The notes under the pieces were generated by a model. The model saw only the letters and a list, made by a program, of their open reading frames with translations, did no database searches and was not told the DNA's origin. The position numbers and the translations under genes are program-made. 55,538 nucleotides of DNA from Firmicutes bacterium UBA3941 (GTDB lineage: Bacteria; Bacillota; Clostridia; Caldicoprobacterales; UBA3941), in contig DGDX01000122.1 in assembly GCA_002385665.1 (NCBI GenBank), positions 2,346 to 57,883 of the forward strand, read 5' to 3'. This document shows, in pieces, positions 1 through 8,288 of this stretch (within the stretch, counting starts at the first letter, position 1; each line of letters starts with the position of its first letter).

Positions 1-101
1 ACCAACAAGGCCAATATAATAAATACAAACACAAAGGGAATTAGGAACAGTTTGATGTAGTTTAATACTATCCGACCTATTTTCTTGATTACTTGAGCCA
101 T
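1..101 (-). CDS. N-terminus of an unidentified membrane protein (truncated by window edge)
   Basis: An open frame starts with ATG at 101 on the minus strand and runs off the left edge without a stop (33 complete codons). AAGG lies about ten bases upstream of the ATG. The product begins with a short basic stretch (KKIGR, then NYIK) followed by a strongly hydrophobic run of about 15 residues, the usual look of a first membrane helix or uncleaved signal anchor. It lies 25 bases downstream of the radical-SAM gene on the same strand, so the two may be co-transcribed. Too little is present to name a family. Confidence 0.45.
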   Translation of the reverse strand, partial: MAQVIKKIGRIVLNYIKLFLIPFVFVFIILALL

Positions 102-125
102 TCTGTCCACTGCCTTATCCCAATA

Positions 126-1244
126 TTATCTATCGCTAAATAACATAGCCAATTCGTATAGTCTTGGAGCGGCATATTCAAAAAAGTCCATATAGGAGGA
201 GCAAAAGTAATTCAGGACAGGCTTATCATCTATAAAAGGCTCTCTATTTCTCCTACACCCACCTCTGCACAAATTTACCCATTTACATTGCCTGCATTTA
301 GGATCAATATATCTTGAGACTTCCACAAAGTCTCTTGCGGCTTGAGATTCCCGCAGCTCATCCAGTTCCTGTGTCTTAAGGTTTCCCATACACCATTCAT
401 CAAGAACATAAAAATCACAGGGATAGACTCCACCGTCAGCCTCCACCACAAATTGAACTTGACATATTCCGGACATACCACAATTTTCTGGTGGATATCC
501 CATTATCATTCCAACCAAGTTATCAAAATATCTTATACTTATCATATTGCCTTTTTTAATATCAGTATACCAGGCGTCAAATAAGGTCTTTAAAAACCCA
601 GCAAACCTTTCAGGTGTTAAAGAATAAGGAAACCTTCCCGGCTGTTCGCCCAGAGGATCCAGGCAGGGTATAAACTGTATAAATCTGAAACCGTTTCTCT
701 TGAAAAAATTGTATATCTTGGTTATGCGTCTGGCTACTCCTGAATTGACCACAAATAGAATGTTGTATTCCACCTTATGTTTGTTGAACAGATCAACGGT
801 TTTCATAACTCTGTTAAAGGTGCCCTTATTCCTGGAGTCTACTCTGCTCATGTCATGTATATCCTTGGTTCCATCTAATGACAAGCCTACTAGAAAGTCG
901 TTATCGGAAAGGTATTTTGCCCACTCTTCATCGATGATCATACCGTTGGTCTGTATAGTGTTATTGATCTTTATGCCCTTTTTATTATACTTTCTCTGAA
1001 ATTCTATCAGTTTTTCAAAAAAGTACAGTCCCGCCAGGGTAGGTTCCCCACCCTGAAATGCAAAAGTGCAAGTAACATCTGAAAAATTCAAAGTTTTTTC
1101 GACCAAAATTTCCAGGGTCTCAATATCCATAATCCCATAGGATCTTACATCCCTGTTTTCGGCTAAAGAATGATAAAAACAATACTTACATCTCATATTG
1201 CAATTACTGGATGCAGGTTTTATTAGAAGGCTCACCGGTGGCAT
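126..1244 (-). CDS. Radical-SAM/SPASM protein, anaerobic sulfatase-maturase (anSME) type
   Basis: The 372-residue product has the length and layout of anSME-family enzymes, which use S-adenosylmethionine radical chemistry to oxidise an active-site Cys or Ser of sulfatases to formylglycine; relatives modify peptides. The radical-SAM cluster motif CNMRCKYC lies at about residues 15-22, followed by the FQGGEPTL glycine-rich SAM loop. The C-terminal third holds the SPASM-type cysteines (YPCD, CRQC, CRGGC and a last C), expected to bind two auxiliary Fe-S clusters. The start has GGCGGG six to seven bases upstream. No sulfatase gene is visible; a substrate could lie left of the window. The family call is strong, the substrate unknown. 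Confidence 0.85.
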   Translation of the reverse strand: MPPVSLLIKPASSNCNMRCKYCFYHSLAENRDVRSYGIMDIETLEILVEKTLNFSDVTCTFAFQGGEPTLAGLYFFEKLIEFQRKYNKKGIKINNTIQTNGMIIDEEWAKYLSDNDFLVGLSLDGTKDIHDMSRVDSRNKGTFNRVMKTVDLFNKHKVEYNILFVVNSGVARRITKIYNFFKRNGFRFIQFIPCLDPLGEQPGRFPYSLTPERFAGFLKTLFDAWYTDIKKGNMISIRYFDNLVGMIMGYPPENCGMSGICQVQFVVEADGGVYPCDFYVLDEWCMGNLKTQELDELRESQAARDFVEVSRYIDPKCRQCKWVNLCRGGCRRNREPFIDDKPVLNYFCSSYMDFFEYAAPRLYELAMLFSDR

Positions 1245-1332
1245 TATATCCCGCCTTTACATTGTTCTTGGTTATTTCCTTATAATCCCATGCATGGCAA
1301 CTTTTACTTTCCATTTGGCTACTTTTGTAGCC

Positions 1333-1917
1333 TTAAAATACATAAAACAGTAGTATCCCCAAAGTCCCTGATAAGGCAATTACTAGCATGGGGTGGAACT
1401 TTGTTCTCCTTAGGATGATAAAGGAAACAATAAAAATAAATATACTACCTATATTCAAAACATTCAGTGGATTGCAAAACAGCTGTAAGATAAGGTTGGT
1501 AGTAAGCTTTTCTTTAAAAATTGCAGTCTCTGAAACAAAAACAGCCGCTGTTGCAATAAGCCCGGCTATAACAGGTCGTACCCCATAGAAGACTGCGGTA
1601 TTTAACGGGTGTTTTTGAAACTTAAAAAAATACCTGGATATTATTAGTATGAGAACCAGGGATGGTATGGCTACCCCTATAGTAGCAATAAGTCCCCCAA
1701 AATATCCTGCGGTCCTATAACCTACAAAGGTCGCTGAATTTACAGCTATAGGACCGGGGGTCATCTCAGCTATAGCCACTATATCAAAAAACTCAGTAGC
1801 ACTCAGCCAGCCATGACCTTCTATTTCCTTTTCTATCATCGGAATCATGGCATAGCCTCCACCAAAGCTAAATAATCCAATCTTCATAAAGGTAAGGAGG
1901 AGTTTTATATATATCAA
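1333..1917 (-). CDS. Chromate transporter family protein, short form (second of pair)
   Basis: This is a short-chain CHR-family membrane protein (194 aa) with the N-terminal signature FSFGGGYAMIPMIE and the EMTPGPIAVNSATFVGY segment typical of the family. About five to six hydrophobic helices are visible. In organisms with short CHR proteins two paralogues are usually encoded side by side and work as a pair; they export chromate or, more generally, an unknown oxyanion. The start is TTG at 1917, overlapping the TGA of the upstream paralogue (TTGA) and preceded by GGGGGAAA, which indicates translational coupling. The physiological substrate cannot be read from sequence. Confidence 0.85.
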   Translation of the reverse strand: MIYIKLLLTFMKIGLFSFGGGYAMIPMIEKEIEGHGWLSATEFFDIVAIAEMTPGPIAVNSATFVGYRTAGYFGGLIATIGVAIPSLVLILIISRYFFKFQKHPLNTAVFYGVRPVIAGLIATAAVFVSETAIFKEKLTTNLILQLFCNPLNVLNIGSIFIFIVSFIILRRTKFHPMLVIALSGTLGILLFYVF

Positions 1918-2537
1918 TTAACATTTCCCCCTTCCCCATGGATATCCTTTAATTTATGGGGTAAGGTAAAGTAGACAATCAGCCCTACTAGTGCCCCGCC
2001 TATTATAGTAAATATAGCGTGTATGTCTAGTATAAGTATCAGTACTACGGTTGCTATGGTAATGACAGTTGCAAGCTTATCCCTTATCGCCTTTTTTCCT
2101 ACCTTTATAGCAGCCATTAGAATCAGAGCCACTACAGCGGATCGAATACCCATAAATGCCGCTTTAACGATCTCGTTGTCTTGAAATTTAGAAAAGAAAG
2201 TCGCAATAAGGGTGATGATAATGAATGAAGGTAGCACTACGCCCATCATAGCCGCTATTGCACCACTTCTCCCCGCTATCTTATACCCCACAAAGGTGGA
2301 TGAGTTTATTGCAATGGCTCCCGGTATGGATTCCGAAACTGCGAACACGTCTATAATTTCTTCATCATTTTTAATCCAACCTTTATTGGATATTACCTCC
2401 CTTTCTATTAGAGGTATCATTGCATACCCCCCACCAAAGGTAACGGAACCTATCTTGAAGAATGTTATGAATATATCAAACAGCAGTTTAGTATTGTTTT
2501 TTTTGTACAATATGATTTTCCTCCAAGTTTCCATCAT
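1914..2537 (-). CDS. Chromate transporter family protein, short form (first of pair)
   Basis: This 207-residue CHR-family half-transporter carries VTFGGGYAMIPLIERE near residue 35 and SIPGAIAINSSTFVGY near residue 75, matching the same motifs in its downstream partner. It has a short polar N-terminus and then several hydrophobic helices. It is the promoter-proximal gene of the two-gene unit, with a sigma-A-like promoter upstream at 2672-2699. The pair probably forms a heterodimer or antiparallel dimer, as known for short CHR proteins. Confidence 0.85.
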   Translation of the reverse strand: MMETWRKIILYKKNNTKLLFDIFITFFKIGSVTFGGGYAMIPLIEREVISNKGWIKNDEEIIDVFAVSESIPGAIAINSSTFVGYKIAGRSGAIAAMMGVVLPSFIIITLIATFFSKFQDNEIVKAAFMGIRSAVVALILMAAIKVGKKAIRDKLATVITIATVVLILILDIHAIFTIIGGALVGLIVYFTLPHKLKDIHGEGGNVN

Positions 2538-2671
2538 TTAAATCTAAACTCACCGTAATGGTATGATATTGTCTTATATTCCTTCTGCTTATAGCATCAA
2601 ACGTATCAAATCAACTCATAGCTAGCAATAATGGCTATTGACCTGGTACTAAAGGTTAATTCATGTTTAGT

Positions 2672-2699
2672 ATTGTATCACTTTTTGTCTAATTTGCAA
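2672..2699 (-). promoter_or_regulatory. Putative sigma-A promoter for the chromate transporter pair
   Basis: On the minus strand TTGCAA (-35) and TACAAT (-10) are separated by 16 bases, about 135 bases upstream of the first transporter start. Match by eye only. Confidence 0.45.
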
Positions 2700-2783
2700 G
2701 GAGGGTGTAAAATCCAAGTTCCTGGCAAAGTCATTAGAGGCGGTTATTACCACCAAAAGAGTAACTATCAAGTAAAAAAGTAG

Positions 2784-2818
2784 AGCCCTGATATTCTCTA
2801 TCAAGGCTCCAGCTTATT
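2784..2818 (-). terminator. Rho-independent terminator of the DivIVA-like gene
   Basis: Read on the minus strand, GAGCCTTGATA and TATCAGGGCTC form an 11-bp stem with one G-U pair and a short loop, followed by TACTTTTTTAC. It lies just downstream of the 2827 stop. The rest of the 2538-2826 interval holds the transporter promoter and leader. Confidence 0.8.
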
Positions 2819-2826
2819 ATTTTTGC

Positions 2827-3321
2827 TTAACTAATACTTAATAAATCCTTGCTTATCTCTGTCCGACTGTCATTATCTTCACCATCAGCCAACATCAATT
2901 CTTTGGATGTAAGATAGTTAATCTCCGATTGGAAGGATTCCATCAGCTCATAGGCCTTATTTTGAAAATCCAGGAGCTGTTTCATGATTTCCTTTTCCCT
3001 AGTCTTCCATTTCTCTTTCTCCTGGTTTATTTTTAACCTTTCGATCTCTATTTTTTGATAACTTTCTCTTAATATAGCCTGGGCACTTTCTTCGGCTTTC
3101 ACCAAAGCCTTTGAAATATATAATTCCTGTTCACCATACTTCGATAACCTTTCCTGATACTCCAATAGTTTAGCCTTCAATTCTCTATTTTCTGCATTTA
3201 CTTCCCATAATCTATCCTTCCCTTTGGAAAGCTCTTTTTCATAATCCTTCCTTAGGCTCAGAACATATGCATTTACCTGTTTTTTGCAATATCCAAATAA
3301 GGATATCCTAAACTTCTTCAT
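2827..3321 (-). CDS. DivIVA-like coiled-coil protein
   Basis: The 164-residue product starts with a segment like the DivIVA membrane-curvature domain (hydrophobic residues, then LFGYCKKQVNAYV, which matches the family pattern G-Y-x4-V-D/N-x-F/Y-L/V). Residues about 25-135 are charged heptad-like coiled coil; the tail is acidic and serine-rich. DivIVA/GpsB proteins act as cytoplasmic scaffolds at division sites and poles. It is shorter than canonical DivIVA and lies outside the usual ylm cluster, so it is a paralogue of unknown partner. It stands alone between its terminator and a 237-base upstream gap in which I see no confident motif. Confidence 0.65.
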   Translation of the reverse strand: MKKFRISLFGYCKKQVNAYVLSLRKDYEKELSKGKDRLWEVNAENRELKAKLLEYQERLSKYGEQELYISKALVKAEESAQAILRESYQKIEIERLKINQEKEKWKTREKEIMKQLLDFQNKAYELMESFQSEINYLTSKELMLADGEDNDSRTEISKDLLSIS

Positions 3322-3558
3322 TGGTAAGCCAGCACCTCCTGGAATTCGTTATCTGAGTTTATCCCCATATTTGACCTGCATCATAGCCTGTATAATGGTT
3401 CCCCGGAAAGTACTATAATTGTACTCTTACCATAATAAATGCAGTTTTTAGCTATCCAGTAGTATGATACAATATTTTGTATGGGTTTCTTTCTGTATGC
3501 TCTAGGGGAGTTAACCATGTAATTATTCTCCCATATATAATATATCATCCATACAGGT

Positions 3559-4446
3559 CTAAATTCTGTAGAATAGCGATGTCGAAGGGCTACTAAAAAT
3601 TGCCTTTCTTATCATTTTAATATTCTCTTTGGCGCTATTATAGCCCCTATCAATGCACTCCATTAGTTTTCGTGAATCTCTGATTGCAACATCGTAGATT
3701 CCAGGTCTTAGTATATAATCAGCGCCATAGCTCTTAAAAGAGGTTATCTGGTATGCCATGATATCTAAGGCCTGACTGCCAATTTCAATTATATTATCAA
3801 CATCACTCCTAAGTTGTCCATTATACCCTAAATCCACACCAACTATCCTTCTTGCCCCCATCTTTCTAAGGACATCGATAGGAAGATTATTGGTTACCCC
3901 ACCATCCACCAGGCGTTTTCCGTCTATAATAATGGGCTTAAAAACTACGGGAATAGTAATACTAGCCCTGATTGCTTTATAGAGATCCATATCGTATATA
4001 TATACGGTATCATCGTCAGCCGGAATATCTATCCGCCTGTTGAGGAAAATAACAGAATCAGCTTTATTTATATCAACAGCCGTTATAGCCAGCGGCATTT
4101 TTATATCACTCATCTTAATACCGCCTGTTATTTTTTTCAGATACTTTTCTATAGCCTTACCCTTTACTAAACCATCAACACAGGGCTCCATACCCATAAT
4201 CCATTGTCCAAATCCCAGAGCCATTCCTGAAAAATTTGGATCTATATATTTAGGCTGGAGATCAACGGCTATTTCCACCAATTCCTGGGTTGAGTAACCA
4301 TAAGCGTAGAGACCTGCAACTATACTACCAGCGCTGGTACCGGCTATCCAAGAGGGCACCATACCTTCTTCTTCTAAGGCCTTTAAAACCCCTATGTGTG
4401 CAACCCCTCTTATACCACCACCCGATAAAGCCAGTCCAAATCTCAT
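3559..4446 (-). CDS. Patatin-like phospholipase family protein (RssA/NTE type)
   Basis: The sequence shows the full patatin hydrolase signature. The oxyanion-hole loop is SGGGIRG, the nucleophile elbow is GTSAGS (catalytic Ser), and the Asp of the Ser-Asp dyad is in DGGVTNN. These enzymes hydrolyse acyl esters of phospholipids or related lipids; no membrane helix is evident. ATG at 4446 is preferred over an in-frame ATG at 4461 because GGTGG lies just ahead of it and the family begins at the MRFGLALSGGG strand. It is monocistronic, with the pncB terminator directly upstream. The exact lipid substrate is unknown. Confidence 0.85.
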   Translation of the reverse strand: MRFGLALSGGGIRGVAHIGVLKALEEEGMVPSWIAGTSAGSIVAGLYAYGYSTQELVEIAVDLQPKYIDPNFSGMALGFGQWIMGMEPCVDGLVKGKAIEKYLKKITGGIKMSDIKMPLAITAVDINKADSVIFLNRRIDIPADDDTVYIYDMDLYKAIRASITIPVVFKPIIIDGKRLVDGGVTNNLPIDVLRKMGARRIVGVDLGYNGQLRSDVDNIIEIGSQALDIMAYQITSFKSYGADYILRPGIYDVAIRDSRKLMECIDRGYNSAKENIKMIRKAIFSSPSTSLFYRI

Positions 4447-4520
4447 ATTACCACCATCCAATTTCTTACAACATAGCGATAGGAAATATTTATATATAAT
4501 ATGTGCTATACTGCTAATAG

Positions 4521-4566
4521 GTGATAATAAAAGGACCTCCCCACTATCAACACTGTGGGGAGGTCC
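4521..4566 (-). terminator. Rho-independent terminator of pncB
   Basis: A perfect 12-bp inverted repeat (4533-4544 and 4555-4566, outer bases GGACCTCC) with a 10-base loop is followed on the minus strand by TTTTATTATC. It lies 9 bases after the pncB stop. Confidence 0.9.
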
Positions 4567-4574
4567 TAGATCCT

Positions 4575-6011
4575 CTATTTTTCAAAAGAATATTCTTCCA
4601 AAAGTCGATTCTTCAAGTTATATAGCTCAACGGACAGGTCTACTTTGTATACATGGGGTTTTGTCAATCGTTTGTATTCTGCCCATAACGTGCTCATCTC
4701 TTTTTTTGCATACTTCTGAATGTCCATAAGGGATGGCAACTCATAAACCCGCTTCCCTTTTCTGTATATCGGCACTAATAACTGCCTGGCCTTAAAATTC
4801 GTTAAGGTCATCCGTTTCCATGTATCAACAGGATCGAAGATAGTTAGGGGCTTGGTTTCATCTATGGTTTCATGATCCAGCGTTATTAAGTCAGCAATTG
4901 CCTTATGGGTTTCTTTATCATAAAGGCGAAAAACCTTTTTATATCCCGGGTTGGTTATCTTAAATGCATTCTCGGAGATTTTTATTTTGGGAACCAATTC
5001 ACCATTTACTTCTTCTGCCACTAGCTTGTACACGCCACCTAGGGCAGGACAATTTTTGCTCGTTATCATGGCAGTTCCCACACCCCAAACATCAATCGCT
5101 GCCCCTTGGGCTTTTAGATCCCAAATAACATCTTCATCCAAATCGCTTGAGGCTACTATCTTTGCATTAGGAAAACCCGCTTCATTGAGCATCTTTCTTG
5201 CTTCCTTGCTTAAATAAGCCAGATCCCCTGAATCCAGACGAATACCTACTGGTTCGAGGCCTTTTTCTCGCATTTCTTTGAACACCGTTATGGCGTTAGG
5301 AACACCGCTTCTCAAGGTATCATAGGTATCCACCAGTAGCAAACAGCTATTGGGAAAAGCATCGGCATATGCCCTAAAGGCATCCAGTTCAGTAGGGAAG
5401 CTCATTATCCAGCTATGGGCATGGGTGCCTTGAACAGGGATACCGAACTTCTTACCCGCTAATACATTGGAAGTAGCATCACAACCTCCGATTATGGCGG
5501 CCCTAGCCCCATATATCCCCGCATCCGGTCCCTGCGCCCGCCTTAATCCAAATTCCAATACGCTGTCGCCTTGTGCAGCCTGAACTACTCGACTAGCCTT
5601 TGTAGCAATCAAAGTCTGATGGTTTACAATATTGAGCAGAGCTGTCTCTATTAGCTGTGCTTCAAATATTGGCGCCTTAACACGGATAAGGGGCTCGTTT
5701 GGGAATACAACAGTACCTTCTGGAATGGCATCGATATCACCTGTAAACCTAATATTCTCTAGTCTTTTCAGAAAGTCCTCATTGAACAACCCCAAATCTC
5801 GGAGATATTCTATATCATCTTCAGAGAAATGCAGGTTTTCTATATATTCTATAGCTTGTTCCAATCCAGCAGCAACAGCATAGGCGCTATCTCCTGAATT
5901 TCTCCTGAAAAATAAATCAAAAACCACGACTTCATCGGATTTCCCTGCTATATCATAGCCATACATCATGGTCAACTGATAAAGGTCTGTCAACATTGTT
6001 AAGTTTCTCAC
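4575..6011 (-). CDS. pncB: Nicotinate phosphoribosyltransferase
   Basis: This 478-residue enzyme converts nicotinate and PRPP to nicotinate mononucleotide in the NAD salvage (Preiss-Handler) pathway in the cytoplasm. Recognisable family blocks are LTDLYQLTMMYGY at the N-terminus, EFGLRRAQGPD, GTHAHSWIMSFP (with the histidine region that is phosphorylated in this family), LLVDTYDT and GIRLDSGDL in the phosphate-binding barrel. The length fits the long bacterial form. The start is GTG at 6011 with AGAGGCG upstream. It forms its own transcription unit ending in a strong terminator. Confidence 0.95.
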   Translation of the reverse strand: MRNLTMLTDLYQLTMMYGYDIAGKSDEVVVFDLFFRRNSGDSAYAVAAGLEQAIEYIENLHFSEDDIEYLRDLGLFNEDFLKRLENIRFTGDIDAIPEGTVVFPNEPLIRVKAPIFEAQLIETALLNIVNHQTLIATKASRVVQAAQGDSVLEFGLRRAQGPDAGIYGARAAIIGGCDATSNVLAGKKFGIPVQGTHAHSWIMSFPTELDAFRAYADAFPNSCLLLVDTYDTLRSGVPNAITVFKEMREKGLEPVGIRLDSGDLAYLSKEARKMLNEAGFPNAKIVASSDLDEDVIWDLKAQGAAIDVWGVGTAMITSKNCPALGGVYKLVAEEVNGELVPKIKISENAFKITNPGYKKVFRLYDKETHKAIADLITLDHETIDETKPLTIFDPVDTWKRMTLTNFKARQLLVPIYRKGKRVYELPSLMDIQKYAKKEMSTLWAEYKRLTKPHVYKVDLSVELYNLKNRLLEEYSFEK

Positions 6012-6096
6012 ATTTATCGCCTCTAGAAAAATTATTTCTGTATTGTTAATATTATACTACCTAATCTAAGATAATGCCATAGATTTTCATAAAACG

Positions 6097-6143
6097 ACAA
6101 TATTAAATAGAGACAAATAAGGTTAATACCTTGTATTGTCCCT
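6097..6143 (-). terminator. Probable terminator of the small 6159-6485 gene
   Basis: On the minus strand AGGGACAA pairs with TTGTCTCT (one G-U), with an inner AAGGT/ACCTT stem, just after the 6159 stop. The following stretch ATTTAATATTG is only weakly U-rich, so strength is uncertain. Confidence 0.5.
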
Positions 6144-6158
6144 ATACCATTTTACTTA

Positions 6159-6485
6159 TTAAACTACAAATCTAATGTCAACTTCACCGTTCAGTATTGT
6201 TATTACATACAGGCAATTACCCTGAAGCTCACACACATAAATCACACCGCGGTTTTCCCGTATCTCCCGTCCCCCATACTTCGTCAAGGCTATAAGCCTG
6301 CTTCTCTTTACGTTCTCGATAATGGAATATTTAGCGTTTTGATAGCTGATCCTCTTTATCCGTTGCCGGTATCTGGTTATCGCATGATCAGTTACATATA
6401 TGTAATTCCCGTGTAGAAAATTTCTCTTATGTTGTTTAGTTCTTTGCCTACCATCTCCTCTTGGTCTTATACTCCTTTTTTTCAT
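6159..6485 (-). CDS. Small basic conserved-looking protein, unknown function
   Basis: The 108-residue product has a very basic N-terminus (KKRSIRPRGDGRQRTKQHKR) followed by a compact domain with a YVTDHAITRYRQRI segment and a beta-rich end (VIYVCELQGNCLYVITIL). The H-A-x-x-R-Y-x-x-R-I pattern is reminiscent of small nuclease- or toxin-like proteins, but I cannot assign a family. ATG at 6485 is chosen because an excellent AGGGGGAGG site lies four bases upstream, whereas the longer GTG frame start at 6503 has none. No antitoxin-like partner is adjacent. Confidence 0.6.
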   Translation of the reverse strand: MKKRSIRPRGDGRQRTKQHKRNFLHGNYIYVTDHAITRYRQRIKRISYQNAKYSIIENVKRSRLIALTKYGGREIRENRGVIYVCELQGNCLYVITILNGEVDIRFVV

Positions 6486-6697
6486 CCAGCCTCCCCCTTG
6501 CACTTATCCCTGTTGAGAGTTTTTATACACGTGACACACTGATATATTAACTCTATTATATAGTATTTATAACCGTTTTTCAACGCTTATAAAACTTTAT
6601 ATTTGGAACTCAACGGTTTTTACAAGGATGACTGCTGTATTTTGTAATCTTTCCCCAATAAGGAAATGTTTCGGTCCAACCCAAATACCGATACTAC

Positions 6698-6721
6698 AAA
6701 GAGGGCTAAACAGCCCCCTTT
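6698..6721 (-). terminator. Hairpin downstream of the DUF1836 gene, possible weak terminator
   Basis: On the minus strand AAAGGGGGC pairs with GCCCTCTTT (one G-U) around a 6-base loop. Only TTTGT follows, so termination is plausible but not strong. The remaining 6504-6781 interval shows nothing else I can name. Confidence 0.45.
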
Positions 6722-6781
6722 GCTTCCTTATAAATCATCATATTAGCTAACAATAATAAAATTAGGCAATCTGGTTTGAGA

Positions 6782-7393
6782 CTAACTCTCCTCAGTGTTA
6801 AAGTACAATTCTATTATACGCTCGGCTAATCTTTTCCGTATATTTGCCTGGGTTATTAACATTAAAACCAGCAATATTTTAGGTATCTTTTGCCATTCTC
6901 CGTTATATTCCTCATTCAGTTTTTCATCCATAATTTTTAAGTCATGCTCTATTAAATTAATAAATTCGTCTAAATAGGATTCCTTCAGGGCAAAATATGT
7001 ACTATACATACTCTCTATTTTATTTGTTTGGCTATCATCATCAGCCATTTCCAAGATTGGCAACAGGAGTTTCTTTATATCCCTAATTGTAAGTATGGGT
7101 TTTAAATTATATATTAACGCCAACAATATTATATGGTTTCGATTATATGATTTACCTTCCGGAGGCATAATAAGCCCATCCTTAATATAGTTCTGGATCA
7201 TGGTTTTAGAGATAGTTTTTCGATCTTCATCATCATCTGTGTTCTTACCCAGTTTTTTATCAAAGAATTCCTCAATTTGGGAAATAAATAAACGATATTC
7301 AGGGATTTCGTCCAGGCGAATGCTGTCATATGCTTTTATTTCCTTGATAAATTCCTGGATGTCATCTCTAACCATAAATGATTCAATGGTCAT
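6782..7393 (-). CDS. DUF1836 domain protein (putative MerR-like helix-turn-helix regulator)
   Basis: The 203-residue product carries the DUF1836 hallmark ISKTMIQNYIKDGLI-MPPEGKSYNRNHI near residues 60-90, a segment resembling the winged helix of MerR-type regulators. The remainder is helical and rich in charged residues, with a hydrophobic helix (KILLVLMLITQA) near the C-terminus. DUF1836 proteins are widespread in Firmicutes and presumed DNA-binding, without a settled role. Start ATG 7393 has GAGGTG seven bases upstream. No obvious regulated neighbour is divergently placed. Confidence 0.8.
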   Translation of the reverse strand: MTIESFMVRDDIQEFIKEIKAYDSIRLDEIPEYRLFISQIEEFFDKKLGKNTDDDEDRKTISKTMIQNYIKDGLIMPPEGKSYNRNHIILLALIYNLKPILTIRDIKKLLLPILEMADDDSQTNKIESMYSTYFALKESYLDEFINLIEHDLKIMDEKLNEEYNGEWQKIPKILLVLMLITQANIRKRLAERIIELYFNTEES

Positions 7394-7500
7394 GGTTGCA
7401 CCTCTTCATCATACAATAGGGTCTTGTCAACCCCATTATACAGTATCATCAGCTTTTTTTCAAGCAACCTGAAAACCTCAGATAATGATAGTGAGCAAAA

Positions 7501-7550
7501 CAAAGGGCGTGCTATAAGGAGGACCTATAAAGCTCCCTTAAAAACACGCC
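7501..7550 (-). terminator. Two-tier hairpin, probable terminator of the holin-like gene
   Basis: On the minus strand an outer GGCGTG/CACGCC stem encloses TAAGGGAG/CTCCTTA (one bulge), followed by CTTTGTTTTGCTC. It is about 70 bases after the 7622 stop. The stretch 7551-7621 shows nothing else. Confidence 0.5.
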
Positions 7551-7621
7551 TAAGACTTATGATCATACATCAACTATCAGAATTAGTCGGGAGGACGCTT
7601 CATCCTGGTGGGTAGGATAAG

Positions 7622-8008
7622 TCATAATACATGGGCAGGAATTATAGCGTCAACTACCCCGATAATCAAGGCAGCTATAGCAGCACCCAAAAGGTTTATT
7701 TCCATACCAGGGACAAAAAACTGGGTTAAATATATTATTACCGCTGATAGGATAAATCCTGATATGCCCCTGCCAAAGGGCGATGCGTCTATTTTGAAAA
7801 GTTTTTGAATTACATAATCCATTGCTGCTATTATCAATGCGGCCAGTAATGCCGTTCCGAACCCCATTGATCTAAATCCCGGAGTAACAGCCGCAGTTAC
7901 CATAAGCACTATGGAGGCCACTATGAATCGAATTATTATACCCATCCAACCCCTGCCTCTACCTTCTTGCTGGCGATCATCGTCCCTACGTACATTGTCA
8001 TCAGCCAT
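7622..8008 (-). CDS. YvlD-like membrane protein (phage holin 4 superfamily)
   Basis: A charged N-terminal tail of about 20 residues is followed by four hydrophobic helices over roughly 105 residues (WMGIIIRFIVASIVLMV, ALLAALIIAAMDYVI, GISGFILSAVIIYL, AAIAALIIGVVDAII). This is the layout of the small YvlD/COG1950 family, annotated as phage holin family but usually chromosomal and not phage-linked. A role in envelope stress is suggested for relatives. The start has AAAGGAG eight bases upstream. No phage genes are nearby, so a lysis role is unlikely. Confidence 0.75.
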   Translation of the reverse strand: MADDNVRRDDDRQQEGRGRGWMGIIIRFIVASIVLMVTAAVTPGFRSMGFGTALLAALIIAAMDYVIQKLFKIDASPFGRGISGFILSAVIIYLTQFFVPGMEINLLGAAIAALIIGVVDAIIPAHVL

Positions 8009-8245
8009 TTTATATGCTCCTTTCCTTCTTGTCGCGTTTCCTTCAGATATACCAGTATCACTATAATCGGTATACCCATATATTGAACCAAAACCGGGAA
8101 TTTAATTAATGGAATTTGTTACAAGTGCATATTCATTATTGCCTTATAAAAATCCACGGCTAAATTCCATATGCAATATGGTATACCTGCCAATTTTATT
8201 TTTCCCAAATATAATCTTTTAATGAATTTTTAATTAAATTTAGCT

Positions 8246-8288
8246 AAAACCTAAAAGAAGAGGGGTTAACCCTCTTCTTTTAGGTTTT
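8246..8288 (-). terminator. Terminator overlapping the end of lgt
   Basis: Perfect 19-bp arms (8246-8264 and 8270-8288) flank a 5-base loop that contains the lgt stop codon; the 3' arm on the minus strand ends in TTCTTTTAGGTTTT. The last codons of lgt form the 5' arm. The interval 8009-8245 upstream of the holin-like gene shows no other clear element. Confidence 0.75.

Noticed and set aside
1914..1917. Frameshift between the two chromate transporter halves
   Set aside because: Short CHR proteins normally come as two overlapping genes, each half has its own start motif and ribosome site.
7622..8008. Prophage holin
   Set aside because: No phage genes surround it and the sequence fits the chromosomal YvlD-like family.
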